Part shown: piece by piece, positions 8,884-17,440 of the stretch | Layout of the letters: every line of letters starts with the position of its first letter | Numbering within the stretch: position 1 is the first letter of the stretch | DNA from: Flavisolibacter tropicus | GTDB lineage: Bacteria; Bacteroidota; Bacteroidia; Chitinophagales; Chitinophagaceae | Direction: 5' to 3' | DNA: 64,000 nucleotides | NCBI RefSeq assembly: GCF_001644645.1 | Contig: NZ_CP011390.1 | Location: 4,584,001-4,648,000 of the forward strand | Made by a program: the position numbers and the translations under genes | Notes under the pieces: model-generated | The model's input: the letters and a program-made list of their open reading frames with translations, nothing else | The model's database searches: none | Told to the model about the DNA's origin: nothing

Positions 8884-9357
8884 TTATTTATGGCCAGTTG
8901 TTTCACTTGCTTCTACAGGGCCAAGAATAAAGATGGTTCCACTATTGTCTTTATAAGAGTATTCTGTTGCACCAATACTAATAACATTGTATATATCGAT
9001 GCAGGGAGGAGAGCACACCTGTATCTTCCGGTTGTCAAGCAATGTATAGCAGGTGTTGGCAATGCTGCCTTGCCAGGTGTTACCTGTAAGAGTACCATTT
9101 TCTTTATAGAGATAACGGGCAGTAGCAAAGTCTTTACCGTCAGTTAGTACACCTCTCTTATAGCGCGTACCTGAAAAAGGGTCTATTACTTCATTTATTT
9201 GCCAGGGGTGCGCTGTAAGCAAGTTTTTTACTTCACTGAAGCTGGTATCATTACTGCAGGAGCAGGTATTATCTTTTAGCACTTGCTTTTGACAAGATAG
9301 AAGCACTAAGGATGCTAGTAACAACAAGCAAATTGACGGTTTGAATAGTTGAAACAT
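8884..9357 (-). CDS. Lipocalin-like lipoprotein
   Basis: The product is 157 aa. The signal ends in VLLSC (lipobox, Cys 22). A short C-S-C-S segment follows. The core is a small beta-barrel-like pattern shared with the neighbouring gene: LLTAHPWQINEV, then YKRGVLTDGKDF, then YKENGTLTG, then CYTLLDNRKIQV. This resembles the short lipocalin-like proteins (DUF4923/lipocalin_5-like) common in Bacteroidota. The ligand is unknown. It belongs to the leftward cluster leading to the sigma factor. Confidence 0.75.
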   Translation of the reverse strand: MFQLFKPSICLLLLASLVLLSCQKQVLKDNTCSCSNDTSFSEVKNLLTAHPWQINEVIDPFSGTRYKRGVLTDGKDFATARYLYKENGTLTGNTWQGSIANTCYTLLDNRKIQVCSPPCIDIYNVISIGATEYSYKDNSGTIFILGPVEASETTGHK

Positions 9358-9409
9358 AAACTAATAATGGAATTAAAGTATAAGGATGTAGCAAAAAGGG
9401 CTATGGATG

Positions 9410-9859
9410 TTATTGCACAGGACTGAATGTAAACTGTGTATACCCGTCTTCATGTACCAGCCGATAGGAAAAACTGTTCTCCCGAATAACAACATGTTCT
9501 ACTATATTGGTAATGAATCCCCAGCTTAGGCGCAGCATATTATTATCTAGCAATTTGTAGTGGCCATTACTACCAGATTCTCCTTCCTGGTCGATGAAAG
9601 TAATCGAGCCATCTTTTTTGAAAGATTGACGTACTCGAGAAAAATCATCTTCATTATTGGCCGCCCCTTTTTTATAGGTAACGTGCGGTGGCTCTCCATC
9701 TGTTACTTCTGCTACTTCTTCTATCTGCCAGGTTTTTGCAGTTAACAGCTGTACTTCAATAGGCTCCTTTTTAAATTCATCATCCTTATTGCAGGAGGTA
9801 GCAGAAAATAACAGGGTTGATAAAAACAGGGCAGATGCCAGGTGAATGATTTTTTTCAT
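9410..9859 (-). CDS. Lipocalin-like lipoprotein, first gene of the sigma-factor cluster
   Basis: The product is 149 aa from ATG 9859 (an upstream ATG at 9922 gives no signal peptide). The signal has lipobox SATSC. The core parallels the downstream paralogue: LLTAKTWQIEEV, then TYKKGAANNEDDF, then FKKDGSITF, then GHYKLLDNNMLRLSW. The pair is a clear tandem duplication of a small extracytoplasmic beta-barrel lipoprotein. As the first gene of the leftward run, its upstream region should carry the promoter for the cluster. Confidence 0.78.
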   Translation of the reverse strand: MKKIIHLASALFLSTLLFSATSCNKDDEFKKEPIEVQLLTAKTWQIEEVAEVTDGEPPHVTYKKGAANNEDDFSRVRQSFKKDGSITFIDQEGESGSNGHYKLLDNNMLRLSWGFITNIVEHVVIRENSFSYRLVHEDGYTQFTFSPVQ

Positions 9860-9949
9860 AAACAATGGTTTAATAGTTAGGTTTTGGTAAACGCTTTCTA
9901 ACAATACCCCAGGTGAAGACAAAACCGTTGGGTCATTTTCTGTCCGTTA

Positions 9950-10400
9950 ACAAAACTTTAGCAACCTCATCCTTTGAGGCGCTTCGCGCTGCATGTTTTC
10001 GCGCAGAGGCGCAGAGCACATGGAGAGGGGAACCACGGAGGCACGGGGACACAGAGGGGCACGGAGAATAGGGTTTCCAATTGTATTTATAGCTCACCAT
10101 TTCTTAGCATCTTTTCATCTTAGCGTTTTTGCGTGAAACCCTCCTTTGAGTATTGATCGTTGAGCATTGAACATTTTTCTCTACTTCTTCATTCATCATT
10201 CCTTGTTCCTTGTTCAATATTCCCTCCCTGTCAACTTATCAACTTGTCAACCTGTCAACTCAAATAAGCCATCAGCCATCCTCACATCTGCCATTTCTCC
10301 AAATTCTGCTAATCCATTCCAAATCCCACCAATCTGCGGTCTCTAGTGAAGAGCTGGAATCCATGTAATTATGAATGTGGCATAATATTTTGGCGTACTT
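9950..10400. repeat. Dense block of dispersed phrase repeats
   Basis: This gene-free stretch holds, in order: a gcgcttcgcgctgc / cgcgcagaggcgcaga phrase (9976-10015); ggaaccacggaggcacgggg, continuing gacacagagg (10030-10065), which is the inverse of the 2424-2461 phrase; cttagcgtttttgcgtgaaa (10119-10138); ttgagtattgatcgttgagc (10145-10165); ttccttgttccttgttcaat (10198-10217); tgtcaacttatcaacttgtc and neighbours (10229-10260); and a ctgctaatccattccaaatc phrase (10306-10325). No ORF in it is credible. Confidence 0.7.
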
Positions 10401-10415
10401 GTGTAAACAATTGTT

Positions 10416-10655
10416 ATGCAGGAAAGAACCAATAGAAACACTGACGCGGAATACAACCGTCAGATGGCCGAAGGCCGTGTAGGAGGCATTATAGACGAAT
10501 ACATAATTGAGGAAAGAGACACGCTGCAGAATATTGCCGACCGGTATGGTGTATCCCTGGAAGAAATTGTTGAAGCCAATCGTGATGCCATCCGAAATGC
10601 TTCTGAAATGATTCAGCCAGGTATGCGAATATTGATCCCGCAAAAAAGAAGGTGA
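10416..10655 (+). CDS. Small LysM-domain protein without signal peptide
   Basis: The product is 79 aa. The LysM domain spans about residues 28-75: an IIEERDTLQNIADRYGVSLE start, an EIVEANRDAI middle and a QPGMRILIP end, the classic pattern of this peptidoglycan-binding fold. The N-terminal 25 residues are polar (MQERTNRNTDAEYNRQMAEG), so there is no export signal, unusual for a cell-wall-binding domain. It may be cytoplasmic with another glycan or protein partner, or exported otherwise. It is a single gene closed by the hairpin at 10707-10728. Confidence 0.85.
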   Translation: MQERTNRNTDAEYNRQMAEGRVGGIIDEYIIEERDTLQNIADRYGVSLEEIVEANRDAIRNASEMIQPGMRILIPQKRR

Positions 10656-10706
10656 GAACCATAGGAGAACAGCAATTGTCTTTTAAATAGCCTGGGTGAA
10701 GTTTTT

Positions 10707-10728
10707 AATGCCGGCTTGTGCCGGCATT
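10707..10728 (+). terminator. Hairpin after the LysM gene
   Basis: Perfect 9-bp stem aatgccggc / gccggcatt with loop ttgt, 52 bp after the stop codon. It is followed by only a short pyrimidine run. Confidence 0.65.
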
Positions 10729-10729
10729 T

Positions 10730-10880
10730 CCTTTGGACCGCGGATTACCTTGGATTAATAGGATTAACGGGATTGCAGCACTAAACAGTATGCCCTCTTT
10801 TCACGTTTCACTTGGGGCTGTTTGGCTTGCAGCTTGTAGCGTGCAGCTTGCAGCTCTCTTTCACCTCTCACATCTCTTTT
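10730..10880. repeat. Dispersed repeats ahead of the 10897 gene
   Basis: Contains ggattaataggattaacggg (10753-10772), whose family recurs at 39971-39993. Also contains a cttgcagcttgtagcgtgca phrase (10825-10852), which recurs at 26496-26524. Confidence 0.6.
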
Positions 10881-10896
10881 GGCTTACTTTAGCAGT

Positions 10897-11370
10897 ATGA
10901 AAGCTGCTAGTATAGCCGATATTAAAAAAGAGTTGAAAGAAAAGACCGCATCAGAGCTGATAGAGCTTAGCCTGCGCCTGGCCCGGTTTAAGAAAGATAA
11001 CAAAGAGCTGCTAAGTTACTTACTGTTTGAGCAGCACGATTGGCCAGCCTATGTGCAAAGCATTAAAGAAGAAATGGATGAGGCTTTTGAAGAAATAAAT
11101 ACAGGTAGCTTGTTCTGGATTAAGAAAAGTCTGCGTAAGATACTTCGACTAACGAATAAGCATATACGTTATATGGGCGAAAAGGAAGGTGAAGTAGAAC
11201 TGTTGCTATACTTCGTTACTCAAATAAAAGAGTTTAAAATTCCTATTAAGAAAAGTACGCAGCTGCAAAACCTGTATCAATCACAGGTAAAGAAGATAGA
11301 GGCTGCTATTGCTACGCTACATGAAGATCTGCAACATGATTATTACCGCCAGTTGGAAGCTGTTCAATAA
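10897..11370 (+). CDS. Conserved-looking helical protein of unknown function
   Basis: The product is 157 aa from ATG 10897 (an upstream in-frame ATG at 10879 is also open). It is strongly helical and charged, rich in Lys/Glu/Leu, with no signal peptide or membrane helix. Segments such as IKKELKEKTASELIELSLRL and KKSLRKILRLTNKHIRYM suggest an all-alpha bundle. I recognise no domain. Codon use is normal and it stands alone, with its 3' end 21 bp from a convergent gene. Confidence 0.7.
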   Translation: MKAASIADIKKELKEKTASELIELSLRLARFKKDNKELLSYLLFEQHDWPAYVQSIKEEMDEAFEEINTGSLFWIKKSLRKILRLTNKHIRYMGEKEGEVELLLYFVTQIKEFKIPIKKSTQLQNLYQSQVKKIEAAIATLHEDLQHDYYRQLEAVQ

Positions 11371-11391
11371 ATTATAGTATTGCCCTTTGCT

Positions 11392-12192
11392 TTAGTCAAA
11401 GATTTCTAAATAGCGCTTCACTGATCGTTCCATAGCCGCTTGTGCATTGGTACGTATATATTGACCAAAGGCACCATACATGGCATCATATGTTAACGGT
11501 GCTGCTGTAGCTTGTATGCTAAGAATTTCTCGCTTAGGTAGCGGTATCATGTTGGGGTAACTATACATGAACGACACCGTCTTTCGGTTAGGCGCCACTT
11601 GTATCGTATCGCCTACAAACAACGCACCTTTACCAGCTGGCCAGTAAAGAATAGAAGCGCCTGGAAAGTGGCCGCCGCAACGTACCAGTTGAATGCCATC
11701 CCATAGATCCAAAACTGGCTCACTCCATAGCTGTATACATTTATCCGTTCTACCCAGCCACTCTGCATCCAATGCATTAATATAAACAGGTGCGTTCCCA
11801 AAAGCTTCGCTCCATTCTATGATGGTAGAGAAATAGTGTGGGTGCGACAAAGCAATGGCGCTGATACCGCCCAACTCATTGATCCGAGTAATCGTAGCCG
11901 CATCCAGGTTAGCAATACAATCCCATAGAATATTACCACCAGGTGTTTGTATCAAATGCGCTCGTTGGCCAATAGCAAATGATGGTGTTGTGTAAATAGC
12001 ATAAACACGATCTGCTATCTGGTCTATTGTGTTTGTAAAGCTGGCATTTAATTCTTCTAAGGTAGTCCACTGTTGCCCTTCTTCTTTTACATACTGCCTG
12101 TCGTCTTCACATATAGGGCAATGTGTAGGTGTATTAACAGAAGCATTGTATTGTACACCACATGTTTTGCAGATGTAATAGGTGGGCTGCAT
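11392..12192 (-). CDS. MBL-fold hydrolase-like protein with N-terminal rubredoxin-like zinc ribbon
   Basis: The product is 266 aa. Residues 8-30 carry CKTCGVQYN and CPICEDD, a four-Cys metal knuckle. The rest is a metallo-beta-lactamase fold: HLIQTPGGNILWDCI, ALSHPHYFST, RCGGHFPGASILYWP and ALFVGDTIQV. The canonical HxHxDH motif is reduced to HPHYFS, so at least one metal site is altered and classic two-metal hydrolysis is doubtful. Related bacterial proteins are annotated only as MBL-fold hydrolases. It is a single gene. Confidence 0.82.
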   Translation of the reverse strand: MQPTYYICKTCGVQYNASVNTPTHCPICEDDRQYVKEEGQQWTTLEELNASFTNTIDQIADRVYAIYTTPSFAIGQRAHLIQTPGGNILWDCIANLDAATITRINELGGISAIALSHPHYFSTIIEWSEAFGNAPVYINALDAEWLGRTDKCIQLWSEPVLDLWDGIQLVRCGGHFPGASILYWPAGKGALFVGDTIQVAPNRKTVSFMYSYPNMIPLPKREILSIQATAAPLTYDAMYGAFGQYIRTNAQAAMERSVKRYLEIFD

Positions 12193-12344
12193 AGTAATAC
12201 AGGTTTACGTAAATCTAAGTTATTGGAATTTGCTGCCATCGTAAAGAATAGTATCAACTATAGCAAGAATATTTCCAGAAAACGACTACAAAATCTCTTG
12301 AAGTAACTGACAAGAAGCTATTACCTTTCCGTATAATTTCAATT

Positions 12345-12869
12345 ATGGACACCATCGCTTCTATTCAGAAAGATTTGCAGGCAGTCACTGAAAAATTGAT
12401 CCAACTGTTACAGTCTTTTACACCGGATGCTTTTACGAAAAGACCTGCGGAACAAAACTGGTCAGCGGCCGAAGTGGCAGAGCATTTACTCATTGTGAAT
12501 AAGAACCTATCGTATGTATTGAAGTTGGATGGCGCTACGCCTGATAGAGATCCTGATAAAAAGCTGGCTGTAATAAAAGAGGCATTATCCGATCGAACAA
12601 TGAAGATCGTTGCGCCTGAGAGCGTAAAGCCAACAGGCACGGTGCAAAATCAACAAGAGTTGGTTGATGGCTTACAATATTGTATGCAGCAGATCAGTCG
12701 GGTAGTGGGCGAAAAAGATCTATATGAACTATGTGAGCAATACCCGCATCCTCGACTGGGCCGCTTAACTCGTTTCGAATGGCTCTACTTCATTATTTAT
12801 CATACGGAGAGACATTGCAGTCAGTTAGCCGATATCTATAGTGAAGTTGAGGCTAGTGCTAGCATATAG
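12345..12869 (+). CDS. DinB family protein
   Basis: The product is 174 aa, a four-helix DinB/YfiT-like protein. The family pattern is visible: FTKRPAEQNWSAAEVAEHLL with the first metal-binding His near residue 48, and EWLYFIIYHTERHCSQL with the two C-terminal His near residues 154-158. These three His typically bind a divalent metal. Family members include thiol transferases (bacillithiol or mycothiol) and stress proteins, but the substrate cannot be told here. It is transcribed alone. Confidence 0.88.
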   Translation: MDTIASIQKDLQAVTEKLIQLLQSFTPDAFTKRPAEQNWSAAEVAEHLLIVNKNLSYVLKLDGATPDRDPDKKLAVIKEALSDRTMKIVAPESVKPTGTVQNQQELVDGLQYCMQQISRVVGEKDLYELCEQYPHPRLGRLTRFEWLYFIIYHTERHCSQLADIYSEVEASASI

Positions 12870-12943
12870 AATCAGGAAGAAGTTAAGTTTGATTATCTAA
12901 CGGTGAGGAGTACTATTTTATATTGCTGTAAAGACTAAAAGAA

Positions 12944-12975
12944 AACAGGCGCCATGATCATCATGTGCGCCTGTT
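12944..12975. terminator. Hairpin terminator between DinB and lytic transglycosylase genes
   Basis: Stem aacaggcgccatga / tcatgtgcgcctgtt with one bulged T and a 3-nt loop lies 75 bp after DinB and 8 bp from the end of the convergent transglycosylase gene. Confidence 0.75.
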
Positions 12976-12982
12976 GTATTAC

Positions 12983-13942
12983 TTACCTCCCAACTGCTTG
13001 TTTAGGGGTGTTTGATAGGTCATTTTTTACAATAGGTATCGGAATGGGTTTGCCCTCCATACCCATAAGACGTATTAGTTCTTCATTCTCTTGCTTACGG
13101 GCCAGCATAAACGAAGACAACGCTTGCTGGTATTCTTCCCACTCATCGGGCGTATGTGTAGTTACGCCGCCTTGTTGTTCAAAATAGTAGTGAGCTCCAA
13201 TATAGCGTTTTACATGGGCCCGGCTTTCGCCAGGCAAAAAGTTTTGTAGTTGCCAAAAATTATGGCTGCCGCTTTTCTTAATGGCTTTGTTTACATTGCC
13301 AGGACCTCCATTATAGGCTGCTAGTACCAATAACCAGTCGCCATAAATATTGTACAGTGTTTTAAGGTATTTAGCAGCGGCCACAGTGCTTTTATAAAGG
13401 TGTCGGCGTTCATCTACTTTGCCTCCTACTTTCAATCCTAGTAAGCGGGCAGTGCTAGGCATAAGCTGCCAGAGTCCTGCCGCACCAGCATGTGAGGTAG
13501 CCTTAGGGTTTAATTTAGATTCAATTACAGCCAGGTACTTTAATTCTGTTGGTAAGCCATATTGGCTGAAAATGGCAGCAATAGTACTAAAGCAGCTGCT
13601 GCTGCGTCGCTCTGCTAGTTGCAGATCTTCTTGATTGTCTTTTAGAAAGTTTTTAACAAAGCTTGTCGCTTTTGTGTTTAGGTTGGCCTTGGGGGCATTG
13701 GACATTTCACTGTTGAAGAGTTCGTCCAATAAGCTGCCCGACTTAGCCGAATCGGGGTTGACTAAAGAGCTGTCAGTTAAGACGGCCGTAACAGCTGCTT
13801 TGGTAAGAACCTGGGCAGCAACGGTTGTTTTTTGTTGGGCGTCTGTTGGCAGCTGCTGTTTACCACTTTTAGCATAAGCTACTGAAGAAGCTAATACAAA
13901 TAGGTGTAACAGGCTCGCTTTAACGCGTTTCCTTTTTGTCAT
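12983..13942 (-). CDS. Lytic transglycosylase (MltD/Slt-type)
   Basis: The product is 319 aa. N-terminal signal peptide (LLHLFVLASSVAYA) and a low-complexity linker to about residue 105 precede an SLT domain at 125-265. The catalytic Glu is in AVIESKLNPKATS, followed by GAAGLWQLMPSTARLLGL and AAYNGGPGNVNKAI, the full motif set. It cleaves peptidoglycan between MurNAc and GlcNAc, forming 1,6-anhydro ends, and acts in the periplasm. No C-terminal LysM repeats are present, unlike full-length MltD, so it may rely on a partner for glycan binding. Confidence 0.9.
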   Translation of the reverse strand: MTKRKRVKASLLHLFVLASSVAYAKSGKQQLPTDAQQKTTVAAQVLTKAAVTAVLTDSSLVNPDSAKSGSLLDELFNSEMSNAPKANLNTKATSFVKNFLKDNQEDLQLAERRSSSCFSTIAAIFSQYGLPTELKYLAVIESKLNPKATSHAGAAGLWQLMPSTARLLGLKVGGKVDERRHLYKSTVAAAKYLKTLYNIYGDWLLVLAAYNGGPGNVNKAIKKSGSHNFWQLQNFLPGESRAHVKRYIGAHYYFEQQGGVTTHTPDEWEEYQQALSSFMLARKQENEELIRLMGMEGKPIPIPIVKNDLSNTPKQAVGR

Positions 13943-14608
13943 TGTTTTTGTTTAGGTAAAACAATACCGACCTGAAATTGGATTTCAGCTCAACGTTTTC
14001 TGGTATATTGGCGTCTATTATTATCAGCACGAAATCCGGTGGTCAGACGACTTGGTTTTTCAATTACCGGTTGCTGTTCAATTGCATATTTAGGTCGAAA
14101 GCTCTACAGCAAAGATAACACCAAAAAACGACCGATGCAACCCCTGCAGTAGGTAGGATATATGTAAACTACTGTGTTTCATATAAGTTAGATGCTGAAA
14201 AAAAACTTGTTAAAACCTTTTGATAACGTGGAGCCTAATTCGCTTTTTTCTGATTTGCTGTGTAAACTGTTAATGAAGTGTTTAAGAAATCAGTTTTGTG
14301 TAAGTGTGATATGCAAGAAATAAAACAGAAAGTATAATAATAAACCCAGCCTACCTCCATCTCAATTAGGAGTCTGGCTGGGCTTGAGTATATTCTTTAC
14401 TTATGAATATAGTTTGCCAAGTTGGCAGATTATATAACGCTTAAGCTGTATTATAAATTTCGGTTATATAGTACAGATAGTATTTAATTTGAATGCCTGT
14501 ATATATTAGTAGATGATTTGCTTGCATGGTGTTGCTTTAGCAATTACTAATTCATCGTTTATTGATCTGGTTTTTTTAATAAAAAATGAATGCTAAATGG
14601 TACGCTAT
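13943..14608. other. 666-bp AT-rich gap without a recognisable gene
   Basis: It is the promoter side of the lytic transglycosylase and the 3' side of the VOC gene. Apart from the hairpin at 14343-14384 I see no ORF with convincing coding character, no phrase repeats and no known RNA motif. The sequence is AT-rich throughout. A small RNA cannot be excluded. Confidence 0.4.
14343..14384 (-). terminator. Long hairpin downstream of the VOC gene
   Basis: Outer stem aacccagcc / ggctggg with an inner ctcc/ggag stem. On the minus strand it is followed by tttattattatac, suiting termination of the leftward transcript from 15040. Confidence 0.5.
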
Positions 14609-15040
14609 TTAGGCTTCTTGTAATGTGGCAATGTCAAGCTTATTCATTTTTAGAATCGCTTGCATAACGCGCTCTCCTTTTGCAGGATCCCTCATTAATT
14701 GTCCAATAATACTTGGTATGATCTGCCAGGATAAACCATAGCGATCTTTTAGCCAGCCACAGCGACTTTCCTGTCCGCCTTCTGAAAGTTTGTTCCAGTA
14801 ATAATCAATTTCTTCCTGGGTTTCACATTCCACTACCAATGATACTGCTTCGTTAAAGGTAAACATTGGCCCTCCATTCAAACCCATAAATTTCCTTCCA
14901 TTCAATTCAAAGGTGACAACCATAGGTGTGTCGGTAGTGATCTTTGCGTTTTTAAATACAGAGCAGTAAAAGGTAGCGGCTTCTTTGGCTTTTCCATCAA
15001 ACCATAAGCATACTGTAATGGGATTGTTTGTAGTAATCAT
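14609..15040 (-). CDS. VOC/PhnB-like (glyoxalase-fold) protein
   Basis: The product is 143 aa from ATG 15040, beginning MITTNNPITVCLWFDGKAKE. The longer frame to 15085 adds a non-homologous leader. It matches the PhnB / '3-demethylubiquinone-9 3-methyltransferase-like' branch of the VOC superfamily: an AATFYCSVFKNAKI start, FMGLNGGPMFTFNEAVSLVV in the middle, CGWLKDRYGLSWQIIP and a terminal RVMQAILKMNKLDIATL. Despite the historical name the branch has no proven methyltransferase activity, and ligand and metal use are unknown. Confidence 0.9.
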   Translation of the reverse strand: MITTNNPITVCLWFDGKAKEAATFYCSVFKNAKITTDTPMVVTFELNGRKFMGLNGGPMFTFNEAVSLVVECETQEEIDYYWNKLSEGGQESRCGWLKDRYGLSWQIIPSIIGQLMRDPAKGERVMQAILKMNKLDIATLQEA

Positions 15041-15232
15041 GATGTAAGTATATGTTGTGTTTGTATCTGCAAGTTCGCATAACAATTAGATATTGTACAG
15101 GGGTAAAAGCGACATTTTTGAGAGTGAATGCGGCAAGTAAAGGAAAAGGTTTGTTTAGATAATGCTACACAAATATTTAATTATCTTCCCATGAACTTAC
15201 TACCAAACTCTAACTGAAATGTTTTCATTACT

Positions 15233-16663
15233 ATGAAACTAACTTGGCTCTTCTTGCTACTGTTTTTATTTGCCTCTTGTCGATCTTCAAAACTTCTGGA
15301 AACCCCCTCCTTACCTGTTACTTTTGAAGGAGATAGTTTGTTCTTTGATGGTTTAGATAGAGAGTGGATAGGATATAGTGCACTGTCGAATGTAGTACGT
15401 TTGTCAGTTGAATTAAGGCCAAATCAAAAGCTGTCGGTACCAATCAGTCGGCCTACACGTTTCGCTAGATATGCTACCTCGTACACGGTTTATCCGGGAG
15501 AAAACATAACTATTACAATTGATGAAAATGGCAACCCTTTTTTTGTAAGTAAGGGAAATGAGGAACGCAGCCGAGAGATGCGCTTCGAGGCAGCATTTCA
15601 GCAATTGAATTATAGACTTATACCTAAATTCCCACCCCGTACAAAAGAGTATTCTATCGATAGCATTTTACTCTTTGAACAACAAATAATAGGCGAAGTG
15701 CCTGCGTATATCAATCGCTCTAAAGCGTTGCTGGATTCATTAGCTACTGCTTATACAATCAGTGAAAATCTTAAGTCAATAACGAGAATTAAGCTGGAGA
15801 ATGAGCACCGATCGATGCTGTATGGCTTTTATTTCGATTACCAGCAGGAGTTAAAGGCGCACAGTCTATATGTACAAAAGCTAAGAACATTGTTGTCAAC
15901 TTTTAATTCCATTAAGGAAAAACAACAAATTTATTATGGAGGCTCACTGTTGATTGAACGGGTTATGCCAGAATTAATGCCGGTAAAAGATAGGGTAAGA
16001 GAAGATAGGCAGCTAAGGGACGTTATGGATACGGTCAATAAAAACCTTAAGGCACTTTCCCGTGACTTTTATCTTACCCAGGTAATGTACCATGCGCTTT
16101 ATAGGCGTGTACCTGTTTCAAAAAGAAGTCTGCGTACTTATTACCGCTCTTGTAAAGATGTATCGTATGAATCTATTGTTAGAAACTTAGTTGCACAACA
16201 AAAAATGTATGCAGCACAGTCCAAGCAAAAAAAGGATAATCGCCTCATTGCTTTCGCAGATTCTAAAGTTTATACACTGGGAGAAGTGTTAGCTCAACAC
16301 AAAGGTAAATTGGTTCTTGTGGATATCTGGGCAAGTTGGTGTGTACCATGTCAAGAGCAACAACCATATATGGAAAAACTGCATAAAAGACTGGCGGAAG
16401 AAAACATTAGTTTTCTGTATTTGTCAATGGATAGAGATCTTTTAAAATGGCAGTTGCGTAGTGGTGAGTTGAACTTGGATCCATCTCTTTCTTTTGTCTT
16501 TGAAAATTTTGAAAACCAATCTTTTCTTAAAAAATATAAGATTGAAACTATTCCACGCTACTTGCTACTTGATGAAAATGGTAATATAATTAATGCTGAC
16601 GCCCCAACACCTGACACTGGTGAGCTTGAGAAACTGATTCAAAAACACTTGATAAAAGAATGA
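15233..16663 (+). CDS. TlpA-type thioredoxin-domain lipoprotein
   Basis: The product is 476 aa. Signal MKLTWLFLLLFLFASC has a lipobox Cys at 16. The N-terminal ~300 residues are unrecognised and mostly helical after residue 100. A C-terminal thioredoxin-like domain starts near 330, with the redox motif WASWCVPCQ at about 365-373 and the cis-Pro loop IETIPRYLLLD near 440. Such proteins reduce or isomerise disulfides in the periplasm. Large N-terminal extensions are common in Bacteroidota relatives. It appears to be monocistronic. Confidence 0.9.
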   Translation: MKLTWLFLLLFLFASCRSSKLLETPSLPVTFEGDSLFFDGLDREWIGYSALSNVVRLSVELRPNQKLSVPISRPTRFARYATSYTVYPGENITITIDENGNPFFVSKGNEERSREMRFEAAFQQLNYRLIPKFPPRTKEYSIDSILLFEQQIIGEVPAYINRSKALLDSLATAYTISENLKSITRIKLENEHRSMLYGFYFDYQQELKAHSLYVQKLRTLLSTFNSIKEKQQIYYGGSLLIERVMPELMPVKDRVREDRQLRDVMDTVNKNLKALSRDFYLTQVMYHALYRRVPVSKRSLRTYYRSCKDVSYESIVRNLVAQQKMYAAQSKQKKDNRLIAFADSKVYTLGEVLAQHKGKLVLVDIWASWCVPCQEQQPYMEKLHKRLAEENISFLYLSMDRDLLKWQLRSGELNLDPSLSFVFENFENQSFLKKYKIETIPRYLLLDENGNIINADAPTPDTGELEKLIQKHLIKE

Positions 16664-16775
16664 CAGTACAAAATAGCTATTTCATTTCTCTCAGAAGTGA
16701 GATAGTTAAAATGGAGTAGATACTAAAAGACTAAATGTGCAGCAATAGTTAATTGTCCTCGGTGCTAGGTTTCAT

Positions 16776-17210
16776 TTACCGGTTATTCAATCGAATCACC
16801 AGGCTGGCTGCCGGGAAGGCTCGTGCATTTCTTATGATATTATCAGGTAGCAGTATTCTTTCTTGATTCAGGCTTATATTCCCTGCTATTCTTCGGTTAC
16901 GCCCTGATGCTACAAAAAAAGCGATGCTGCTGACTAAAGCTCCGGCACTAATAATCGCACATACCTTTGTTATTTCATGATAACCCTGTTCGTCTCCAGC
17001 GCCTGCCGGTGAAGTAATACCCATATTAAAAGTAGCAGCCGAAATAATCGCGGAAGTAACGCCAGCAGTCATTAAAATCCATGCAGTCGTTTTTTGTGAT
17101 TTGCTTTTTCTCAGTAAATCTTCTTTTGCAGATAATCGAAACGTTGAGTCTTGCGAAATGGTTTTGGTAAATAACAGTAATAATGTGAGTGAAAAAATGA
17201 CCTTTTTCAT
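16776..17210 (-). CDS. Small membrane/envelope protein of unknown function
   Basis: The product is 144 aa with signal peptide MKKVIFSLTLLLLFTKTIS. Two further hydrophobic segments follow (ILMTAGVTSAIISAATFNMG and CAIISAGALVSSIAFFVASG), separated by a polar loop that could face either side, then a basic C-terminus with NISLNQERILLP. The layout fits a recurrent Bacteroidota family of short proteins with two hydrophobic segments, but the function is unknown. It is convergent with the thioredoxin-domain gene. Confidence 0.7.
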   Translation of the reverse strand: MKKVIFSLTLLLLFTKTISQDSTFRLSAKEDLLRKSKSQKTTAWILMTAGVTSAIISAATFNMGITSPAGAGDEQGYHEITKVCAIISAGALVSSIAFFVASGRNRRIAGNISLNQERILLPDNIIRNARAFPAASLVIRLNNR

Positions 17211-17339
17211 AATGATGGTTTATGCCTACTCTTTCAACATGCAGTTTTCGGCATCCCTGAGTCTTATCAGGATATGATAGTAAAAGGTCAAACAGTTAGT
17301 GGGGGCTGATAGTTTCCCTTCTAATTTACAAAATGAGTT

Positions 17340-17440
17340 TTAGGAATGCAATGTTTGCCGCATCTGCGCGAAACTTCTGAAGGCATTTTCCCTTGTCAAC
17401 TTGTAACCCTTTCAACTTGTCAACCTCCCTTTTCACTTCT
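17340..17440. repeat. 'cttgtcaacttgt' dispersed repeat
   Basis: Phrases gccgcatctgcgcgaaactt (17356-17375) and cttgtcaacttgtaaccctt with tcaacttgtcaacctccctt (17393-17433) match families at 10119-10138 and 10229-10260. They directly abut the 3' end of the receiver gene. Confidence 0.55.

Noticed and set aside
14000..14340. Possible small RNA gene in the 13943-14608 gap
   Set aside because: I found no consensus for tmRNA, 6S, RNase P or tRNA, and nothing beyond AT-rich sequence and one terminator hairpin.
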